Of a stretch of DNA of 64,000 bases, positions 57,871-64,000 are shown one piece after another. Both the position numbers and the translations under genes were made by a program. Source of the stretch: Proteus vulgaris (GTDB lineage Bacteria > Pseudomonadota > Gammaproteobacteria > Enterobacterales > Enterobacteriaceae); NCBI GenBank assembly GCA_901472505.1, contig LR590468.1, positions 3,633,501 through 3,697,500 on the forward strand. Reading direction: 5' to 3'. The notes below the pieces were generated by a model. It did no database searches. It saw nothing but the letters and a program-made list of their open reading frames with translations, and was not told the origin of the DNA. The stretch's first letter is position 1; each line of letters opens with the position of its first letter.

Positions 57871-59475
57871 TTACTTTTTGCGCGAACGCGAAAAAGCAGA
57901 AAAAGAGTGTGTCGCTTTTTTATTACTAATTATTTTATCTAATTGTTGTTGCAACTGTTTATCATCCATTGTCGCACGATCATGTTGACGAAGATGTTCA
58001 GCCCACGAGGCTACCATAAAGGTTTCCATATAAGTCTGAGTGTCTTTTTCCATAATGGCATCAGATGAAACAAAAAGTCCCCATGAGTAACCCCCATCTC
58101 TTAGCCGAACTGTTTTTAGTTGATTCATTAAATTGAGAAATTGTTCGCGATGAGTTGCATCAATTTGATAATTTACAGTAATTAATACAGGGCCTTTATC
58201 CGTTGTAATTTCAATAAGTTCATTATCAAGAGTAAAATGTTCTGAGTGCTGTAAGTTAATGTTGTCATGTTCTAATTTTACACGTAAAACACACAACCAA
58301 ACTAAAATAATCCCGACGGTTGCACACAATAAGGCTACTGTCACAGAGGTATGTGAGGCAATTTGCCCCCAAACAAGAGAGCCTAATGCCATTGAACCAG
58401 AAAATACTGTTAAATAGAGTGCAAGGCCTCTAGCTCGTACCCAATTAGGCAATGCCGTTTGTGCTGAAACCATTAATGTAGAAAGGGTGATTATCCAACT
58501 AAATCCTGCAAGCATACTGGCGAAAATAGCAAGATATCTTGAAGTCGCACTGGCAAAAATAAATAACACCAACGCAGTCCCCATTGTACCAATAGCGATT
58601 AATGTACTAGTACTTAGTTTTTCACGTAATGTTGATAAACTAAATGCGCCCCCCACTGCACCAATACCAATGCTGGTAGTTAATAAACCGTATAATGTGG
58701 CATCCCCGTGTAATGATACCCGTGCTACTAGCGGTAACATTGCCCAATAAGCACTGGCAAAAATAAAGAAGCTGGTGGCTCTTATAATCGTTTTAATCAG
58801 TGCGGGACTATAACGCGCATAGCGTAAACCGGAAATCATCGCCGCAACAACAGACTCAGCAGGGAGTTTACCTTCTTCTTTTTGCTCACCGTCCCACCAC
58901 CATACAGCAAGAATAATAGCAATAAAGCTTAGGGCATTAAGTAAAAACGGTAAATAAAGACCCACTTGAGAAATTAAAATACCAGCAAGTGCGGGGCCTA
59001 TTGCACGGCTAATATTAATTCCCATACTATTTAAGGCAATACCCGATTTTAATTCATTTGGTGCAACAATACTCGGCACAATCGCTTGCCATGCTGGGCC
59101 TAAAAATGCCGCTCCAGAACCTAAAACAAAGGTAATGAATAATAACCAGCCAATGCTAATAACATCGAAATAGACCAGAACTGCCAATAATGAAGCCGCG
59201 CAAAGCATCAATATATTGACAAAAATAAGTAATTTTCGTTTATCAAAAATATCAGCAATTGCACCTGCTGGAAGCGCCAATAAGAAAACAGGTAATGTTG
59301 TCATGGCTTGAATAGCCGCAATCATAACGGGATCGGGGCTTAGGTTTGTCATCAACCAACCAGCGCCCACATCATTCATCCAAGTACCAATATTAGAAAA
59401 TAGCGTTGCCATCCATAATATGAAGAAAACACGATTACGTAAGGGTGACCATGCAGAGGCACGTTGCGTTGCCAT
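57871..59475 (-). CDS. MFS_3 (enterobactin-exporter-like) transporter with C-terminal ABM-like domain
   Basis: A 534-residue protein. Residues 1-410 are twelve membrane helices of the MFS_3/DHA3 type (FFILWMATLFSNIGTWMNDV, GWLMTNLSPDPVMIAAIQAM, AGAIADIFDKRKLLI as motif A). Residues about 425-520 are soluble and resemble the dimeric alpha-beta barrel of antibiotic-biosynthesis-monooxygenase domains (GPVLITVNYQIDATHREQFL, YMETFMVASWAEHLRQHDRA), then a basic tail. Relatives export siderophores or organic compounds. It follows the amidohydrolase by 63 bases; GAGAGA ribosome site. The gene faces a separate ABM-domain gene in the same cluster. Confidence 0.82.
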   Translation of the reverse strand: MATQRASAWSPLRNRVFFILWMATLFSNIGTWMNDVGAGWLMTNLSPDPVMIAAIQAMTTLPVFLLALPAGAIADIFDKRKLLIFVNILMLCAASLLAVLVYFDVISIGWLLFITFVLGSGAAFLGPAWQAIVPSIVAPNELKSGIALNSMGINISRAIGPALAGILISQVGLYLPFLLNALSFIAIILAVWWWDGEQKEEGKLPAESVVAAMISGLRYARYSPALIKTIIRATSFFIFASAYWAMLPLVARVSLHGDATLYGLLTTSIGIGAVGGAFSLSTLREKLSTSTLIAIGTMGTALVLFIFASATSRYLAIFASMLAGFSWIITLSTLMVSAQTALPNWVRARGLALYLTVFSGSMALGSLVWGQIASHTSVTVALLCATVGIILVWLCVLRVKLEHDNINLQHSEHFTLDNELIEITTDKGPVLITVNYQIDATHREQFLNLMNQLKTVRLRDGGYSWGLFVSSDAIMEKDTQTYMETFMVASWAEHLRQHDRATMDDKQLQQQLDKIISNKKATHSFSAFSRSRKK

Positions 59476-59538
59476 TGTCTTATCTCTCTTTGTTTGAGAT
59501 GGTCAGTAAATCATTACCGACCCTCGTTATCATAAAAA

Positions 59539-61407
59539 TTAGAATGCAAAGCAAGAACAGCCTAAAGCGCCCCAAAATGCATTATCATCTGAAATAGGAA
59601 TGGATGATTGGCGAGCAATATCATGTTGATGCCCATGAACATGGCAAGCACCACAACATTGATGTAACTGATTTAACACCGCCGTTTTTGTTTCTTGTTG
59701 TAAATAAGAGTAATGTCCTGGGACTTTGATCACTGGAGACCAATCGGGTAATACAGGAATAGAAGGGGGCGTTAATGATGAGAATGCGCCATTGGCATAC
59801 ACAATCTTACCATCCACTACCGTTAAAAGTGATTCAATCGCTTTGATCTCATTTTCAGGTACTCGAAAATAATCCGCTGAAAGGGCGATAAAATCGGCAA
59901 GCTGACCTGCTTTAATTTGCCCCTTTTTACCTTGTTCATTAGAAAACCACGAACTTCCCATTGTCCATAACATAAGCGCAGTATCTCTGTCTAAACGATT
60001 ATCACTGTCATACATTTGCATACCCCCGACGGTACGCCCTGACACTAACCAATAAAGCGCTGTCCACGGATTATAGCTAGCAACACGAGTTGCATCCGTA
60101 CCTAATCCAACAGGTACTTCTGCATTTAGCATTTTGGCAACAGGCGGTGTTTGTTTCAGTGCTTTTGTGCCATAACGTTGTGCAAAATATTCACCTTGAA
60201 ACGCCATCCGATGCTGAATAGCTAATCCACCGCCAAGTGCTTTAACGCGTTCAATATTTTTTTCACTGATGGTTTCGGCGTGATCGAAAAACCAATGTAA
60301 TCCATCAAAAGGGATCTCTTTATTCACTTTTTCAAAGACATCTAACATGCGACTAATGGATTCGTTATACGTAGCATGCAAACGAAATGGCCAGCGATGC
60401 TCAACTAAATGACGGATCACTTTTTCTAATTCCGTTTCCATATTTTCAGGAAGGTCAGGCCTTGGTTGTAAGAAGTCCTCAAAGTCGGCGGCAGAAAAAA
60501 CTAACATTTCACCTGCACCGTTATGACGGTAGAAATCACTGCCATCGCCAGGTGATACCATTGATGTCCATTGTTGAAAATCTTCAAACTCTTGTTTGGG
60601 TCTTTGAGTAAATAAATTATAAGCAATACGAATAGTTAATTGGTTGTTCTTAGCTAACTCATCTACGACTTGATAATCTTCAGGGTAATTTTGAAAACCA
60701 CCTCCGGCATCAATTGCACTCGTCACACCAAGACGATTCAATTCTCTCATAAATTGACGAGTTGAATTGACTTGATATTCAAGGGGTAATTTAGGGCCTT
60801 TTGCTAATGCAGAATAGAGCAACATAGCGTTGGGTTTTGCTATTAATAATCCAGTCGGGTTACCATGTTCATCACGCTGAATTTCTCCCCCTGGTGGATT
60901 AGGTGTCTCTTTGGTATAACCAATCGCACGCAATGCGGCTTTGTTAAGCAATGCGCTATCATAGAGGTGTAAGACAAAAACCGGTGTATCTGGAGAAACC
61001 GCATTAATTTCATCCAGCGTTGGCATACGGCGCTCTGCAAATTGAAATTCACTCCAACCACCAACAACACGCACCCACTGTGGTGACGGTGTCACTTGTG
61101 CTTGTGACTTTAGCATATCAAGAGCAATAGAAAGAGAAGGTACACCTTCCCAACGTAATTCAAGGTTATAGTTTAATCCACCGCGGATAAGATGAAGATG
61201 TGAATCATTAAGCCCAGGAATAATAATATGGTTTTTTAGATCAATGATTTTTGTTTCTGTATTTTGAAACTGCAACGCTTCATCATTTGAACCAATAAAA
61301 AGAAATTTACCTTGATGGACAGCTATCGCTTGAGCGATAGGCTTTTCTCTATCAAGAGTATGGATCTCACCATTGATAAATATTTCAGACGCGAAAGTTT
61401 TATTCAT
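59539..61407 (-). CDS. YtcJ-type metal-dependent amidohydrolase with Cys/His-rich tail
   Basis: A 622-residue amidohydrolase_3 enzyme: FINGEIHTLDREKPIAQAIA, the metal motif GLNDSHLHLIRGG, internal His in FRLHATYNES and HWFFDHAETI, then VGLGTDATRVASYNPW and a closing KAGQLADFIALS. The last 45 residues are an unusual extension with CCGACHVHGHQHD and GCSCFAF that could bind metal. YtcJ-like enzymes hydrolyse amides, carbamates or formyl groups; the substrate here is unknown. Co-transcribed with the MFS gene and divergent from an ABM protein and ArsR regulator. AGGAAA ribosome site. Confidence 0.82.
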   Translation of the reverse strand: MNKTFASEIFINGEIHTLDREKPIAQAIAVHQGKFLFIGSNDEALQFQNTETKIIDLKNHIIIPGLNDSHLHLIRGGLNYNLELRWEGVPSLSIALDMLKSQAQVTPSPQWVRVVGGWSEFQFAERRMPTLDEINAVSPDTPVFVLHLYDSALLNKAALRAIGYTKETPNPPGGEIQRDEHGNPTGLLIAKPNAMLLYSALAKGPKLPLEYQVNSTRQFMRELNRLGVTSAIDAGGGFQNYPEDYQVVDELAKNNQLTIRIAYNLFTQRPKQEFEDFQQWTSMVSPGDGSDFYRHNGAGEMLVFSAADFEDFLQPRPDLPENMETELEKVIRHLVEHRWPFRLHATYNESISRMLDVFEKVNKEIPFDGLHWFFDHAETISEKNIERVKALGGGLAIQHRMAFQGEYFAQRYGTKALKQTPPVAKMLNAEVPVGLGTDATRVASYNPWTALYWLVSGRTVGGMQMYDSDNRLDRDTALMLWTMGSSWFSNEQGKKGQIKAGQLADFIALSADYFRVPENEIKAIESLLTVVDGKIVYANGAFSSLTPPSIPVLPDWSPVIKVPGHYSYLQQETKTAVLNQLHQCCGACHVHGHQHDIARQSSIPISDDNAFWGALGCSCFAF

Positions 61408-61903
61408 GATTTTTGATTTCCTATTTAAAAAGAATCAATCCTTTTGTTAAATAAAAGGCGTGAGCGTACCGTGCTTTATCAGCAATACAGATAACTATTT
61501 CTTTTTTAAACAAATTAAAAAATAAGCAAGTAAGTTTTTATTTTTATTTTAGTGGGCTTATTAAATTGTAGCTTAAGTTCATTTCATTACTATTTAAAAC
61601 ATTTGCTTTAAGGGAACAAAAAAAATGAACAAAAAACCGTTTACAGTCTAATACCGTTATCAATTTGTTCTTTTATAAGTCAAAATCATACTCAGCAAGC
61701 CACCGGAAATAAGAATAAGGTGTGTAAAAATTTCACTTAGCGCTGCCTCCATTCTCTGTCATTGTTGCATAACATTACTGTTTAAAGCCAAAGCACGCAA
61801 AACTGACAAATAAGGTAACTTTTTAGTATTCATTTCAACAGTTATCGAAATGTGGTTCTTTTTTTTGAATATACTTATTCTCACTAAATAAAGGAGAGCA
61901 CAA
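61408..61903. promoter_or_regulatory. Divergent regulatory region of the amidohydrolase cluster
   Basis: 496 bases without a gene. It must contain promoters in both directions. An inverted repeat CATTTC / GAAATG with a 10-base spacer (61831-61852) lies 50 bases before the ABM gene and is a candidate operator for the ArsR-type regulator, though this is only a guess from position. Confidence 0.4.
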
Positions 61904-62221
61904 ATGATTGCCGTAATATTTGAAGTGAAAATTAAACCCGGAAAACAGGCACGTTATTTATCTTTAGCTGCTGATTTAAAAGCATTACTAATGGATGTTG
62001 AAGGATTCATTTCGATAGAGCGCTTTCAAAGCTTATCGACAGAAGGGAAATTATTATCACTTTCTTGGTGGGAAACTGAAGAGGCTATTTTACAATGGAA
62101 GATAAATATTTCACATAAAAGTGCACAAAAAGAGGGTCGTGAGTCTATTTTTGATTTCTACAAAATTAGTATTGTTTCCCTTACTCGAGAATATTCATTT
62201 AACACAGAAGCCCGTCATTAA
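61904..62221 (+). CDS. ABM-domain (antibiotic biosynthesis monooxygenase family) protein
   Basis: A 105-residue single-domain protein of the dimeric alpha-beta barrel type: IAVIFEVKIKPGKQARYLSL, VEGFISIERFQSL, LLSLSWWETEEAILQWK. Such proteins include quinone-forming monooxygenases and heme-degrading enzymes, but many have no known activity; no heme-binding motif is evident. AAAGGAGAG ribosome site. It precedes the ArsR-type gene by about 70 bases and faces the amidohydrolase-MFS pair, whose MFS carries a similar domain at its C-terminus. Confidence 0.8.
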   Translation: MIAVIFEVKIKPGKQARYLSLAADLKALLMDVEGFISIERFQSLSTEGKLLSLSWWETEEAILQWKINISHKSAQKEGRESIFDFYKISIVSLTREYSFNTEARH

Positions 62222-62291
62222 ATAGACGCATATCCTTGCTACAATAATGTTATTACTCCAATAATACGCTATCAAAGAGTTGAAATATCAA

Positions 62292-63005
62292 ATGACTAAA
62301 TCAGAAATAAAATCGGAATATCAGCACTCAGTAGAGTCAGCAATAGCTACCGTAGGGGCTGCAATATCTGATATTTCCAGAGTCAAAATACTCTGCGCAT
62401 TGATGGATGGAAGGGCGTGGACAGCCACTGAATTGGGTATTGCGGCTGATATTTCTGCTTCTACAACCAGTAGTCATTTATCCAAGTTACTAAGTAGAGG
62501 CCTGATTTCTGTAATATCTCAAGGAAAATATCGTTATTTCCGATTAGCTAACGATGAAATTGCAAAAATCATTGAAAATCTTATGTATTTTTCACCTAAT
62601 CATATTTCACAGGCGAAAATCACAACCCCAAAAAATCTAAGAAAAGCACGAACTTGTTACAATCATTTAGCGGGTGAAATCGCTGTTGATATTTATGATT
62701 CGCTTTGTCGGCAAAAATGGATAACAGAAGATGGGCATGCTATTACTGCGCTAGGTGTTGAACAATTTAAAAATATAGGTATTGAGTTACATACAAAACA
62801 TGCACGCAATATTTGCTGTCCATGTTTAGATTGGAGTGAACGCCGTTTTCATTTAGGAGGACAAATTGGTGCCACTTTTCTTAATTATGCAGAAGCACAG
62901 GCATGGTTAATACGACATCAAGGATATAGAGAAGTCACGATCAGCAAGAAAGGTTATAAAGCGTTGACTCAATATTTTAATGTAAAAAGAAAAGAAGAAA
63001 AATAG
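62292..63005 (+). CDS. ArsR-family regulator with long C-terminal domain
   Basis: About 237 residues from the ATG at 62292 (a TTG at 62280 is the alternative). Residues 20-100 are a winged helix: ISDISRVKILCALMDGRAWT, ATELGIAADISASTTSSHLS and the wing LISVISQGKYRYFRLAND. The C-terminal half has ARNICCPCLDWSERRFHLGG, whose Cys-Cys-Pro-Cys cluster could sense metal, thiol or redox state. Probably controls the ABM gene upstream and the divergent amidohydrolase-MFS operon. Target and signal are inferred from position only. Confidence 0.8.
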   Translation: MTKSEIKSEYQHSVESAIATVGAAISDISRVKILCALMDGRAWTATELGIAADISASTTSSHLSKLLSRGLISVISQGKYRYFRLANDEIAKIIENLMYFSPNHISQAKITTPKNLRKARTCYNHLAGEIAVDIYDSLCRQKWITEDGHAITALGVEQFKNIGIELHTKHARNICCPCLDWSERRFHLGGQIGATFLNYAEAQAWLIRHQGYREVTISKKGYKALTQYFNVKRKEEK

Positions 63006-63305
63006 GCGGGGTAAAACCAATTTTCAGAAATAACAAAAACAGGTAGGACATATAATACGTTACCTATTAAATTTAACATAATATACATTATGCGAACTTT
63101 GGTATCTAAATACTGATAGACACTGAAATCTCTGTTTTAGGCTGATCGATTATGTTGATTCATTCTTAACTTAAGGCTTATTCGCCAATGCTTTTTCTTC
63201 ATTCACAAAGAGTTTTAATAATATCTTTTTAGATATCACAACTTCAGCAAAGTTGATTTGAGTGACTTCATTATAAGACATATCGCTGATATGACATTTT
63301 GGCTG
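63006..63305. other. Spacer with a short coding relic
   Basis: AT-rich. On the minus strand 63174-63262 reads FAEVVISKKILLKLFVNEEK then ALANKP-stop, too short to assign. Nothing else is seen. Confidence 0.3.
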
Positions 63306-63587
63306 TTACTTTGTTGCTGGCCGAAGTTCATCATACGAAATAGCGACATGCTCACGATATGCAGGTCTCTTAAGAATTCGTTTATAATAAGCTTCAATGT
63401 GTATTACAACCATCTTGTAACACAGGAACAGTACGGTTTGGATTCAAACGATAAAATTCGTCAGTGTCAGTCCCACCATAACGATGCCCAATATCATATC
63501 TCTGATAAGGCAATCCTAACTCTCCAATACACCACATGAGAGCTTGTACGTTAGATGATGTTTTACGACCCCAAACCGTTAGCAATT
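63306..63587 (-). pseudogene. Glutathione S-transferase with large internal deletion
   Basis: A TTG start (63587, GGAGA ribosome site) opens a typical GST N-terminus: LLTVWGRKTSSNVQALMWCI, LGLPYQRYDIGHRYGGTDTD, LNPNRTVPVLQDG with the cis-Pro. Then the gene breaks near 63400. In another frame the GST C-terminus follows at once (AYYKRILKRPAYREHVAISY to DELRPATK and TAA at 63306). About 120 residues of the helical domain are missing. It is a real deletion pseudogene, not a simple indel. Confidence 0.75.
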
Positions 63588-63726
63588 GAGTTTCTCCAGA
63601 AGATAATTCGATATATCTACAATAATACAGGTATAAATAAGAACATTTCAACTTTGCTGAAAGGCAGGATCCTTATAATGTACTCTATGCTAAAATAGAG
63701 AGGAATATATAACTAAAAAAGTTAAT

Positions 63727-64000
63727 TTATACCAACTTATCACCTTTATCATTAACAACTTGTTGCCCATCTTCTTTTGAAAAAGCCCCTTTTTGCTTTT
63801 CGGGTAAAATATCTAATACTATTTCAGAAGGTCGACATAGGCGAGTTCCTAATGGAGTGACAACAATAGGTCTATTGATCAGTATGGGATATTGCAACAT
63901 ATAATCAATAAGCTGTTCATCCGTCACCTTAATATCGCCAAGGCCGAACTTTTCATAGGGTTCAACATTTTTTCTTAATAATGATTGAACTGTTATCCCC
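63727..64000 (-). CDS. arsC: Arsenate reductase ArsC (C-terminal part, runs off the window)
   Basis: The minus-strand frame is open to the window edge and encodes the C-terminal 90 or so residues of a glutaredoxin-coupled ArsC: LLRKNVEPYEKFGLGDIKVT, then LIDYMLQYPILINRPIVVTP and the anion-binding LGTRLCRPSEIVLDIL, ending GDKLV. The N-terminal catalytic Cys lies beyond position 64000. It reduces arsenate to arsenite for export. An internal GTG at 63927 is not the start. Confidence 0.88.
   Translation of the reverse strand, partial: GITVQSLLRKNVEPYEKFGLGDIKVTDEQLIDYMLQYPILINRPIVVTPLGTRLCRPSEIVLDILPEKQKGAFSKEDGQQVVNDKGDKLV

Noticed and set aside
61831..61852. Claiming a defined ArsR operator
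   Set aside because: A 6-bp inverted repeat with a 10-base spacer can arise by chance in 500 bases of AT-rich DNA; listed only as a candidate.

Overview
The window reads as chromosome of a low-GC member of the Morganellaceae, most probably Proteus or a close relative. It is AT-rich throughout, and its genes are recognisable enterobacterial ones: leuE, yqfB, ddlA, ydeE, ybiT, yaiI, mnmH, mdtNOP, yegD, yjbD and xylAB/xylR. There is no rRNA, tRNA, CRISPR array, transposase or prophage. Species identity is an inference from composition and gene families.

Layout. 0-3.6 kb: an Ail/OmpX-type outer membrane protein and a GNAT acetyltransferase among gene remnants (LysR, hexapeptide acetyltransferase). 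3.6-6.7 kb: leucine exporter leuE, then an alkylation-repair pair (AlkA-type glycosylase, short Ada) and yqfB. 6.7-8.7 kb: an ABC-F ATPase behind an unannotated 27-codon leader peptide and hairpin-rich 5' region. 9-16 kb: ddlA, two small secreted proteins, an orphan MetQ-like lipoprotein, a frameshifted transsulfuration-type PLP enzyme and ydeE. 16.4-16.8 kb: a decayed second accA. 17-23 kb: a Fur-boxed hydroxamate siderophore operon (receptor, fhuC, fhuD, fhuB). 23.5-31 kb: ybiT, then a Fur-boxed heme-uptake and anaerobic heme-degradation operon (receptor, chuT, chuW, chuX, chuY). 31-37 kb: yaiI, a solitary TerA-like protein, a secreted amidohydrolase and a DUF4139 protein. 37-49 kb: XRE regulator with an MFS pump, mnmH, ytcA-mdtNOP, an Ntn hydrolase, a DUF6122 protein and yegD. 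49-57 kb: a threonine-aldolase-like enzyme, yjbD and a xylose locus in which xylAB are preceded by malY/patB and nhaC and face xylR. 57-63 kb: VF530 protein and a divergent cluster (MFS with a fused C-terminal domain and a metal-dependent amidohydrolase, facing an ABM protein and an ArsR regulator). 63-64 kb: a GST remnant and the C-terminal part of arsC.

Two kinds of broken gene must be kept apart. Some are true relics with internal deletions or nonsense codons (LysR, accA, GST, EamA tail, hexapeptide tail). Others are otherwise perfect genes interrupted only by single-base indels, mostly in homopolymers. About sixteen of these fall between 37.2 and 47.9 kb, against four in the 37 kb before and none in the 15 kb after. 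That clustering suggests local sequence error more than biology.

The most interesting regulatory candidate is the ABC-F leader: strong Shine-Dalgarno, 27-codon ORF and a stem overlapping its 3' end. This is the layout expected for ribosome-stalling control of an antibiotic-response or translation-factor gene. No wholly novel multi-gene defence or biosynthetic system could be supported from the sequence.
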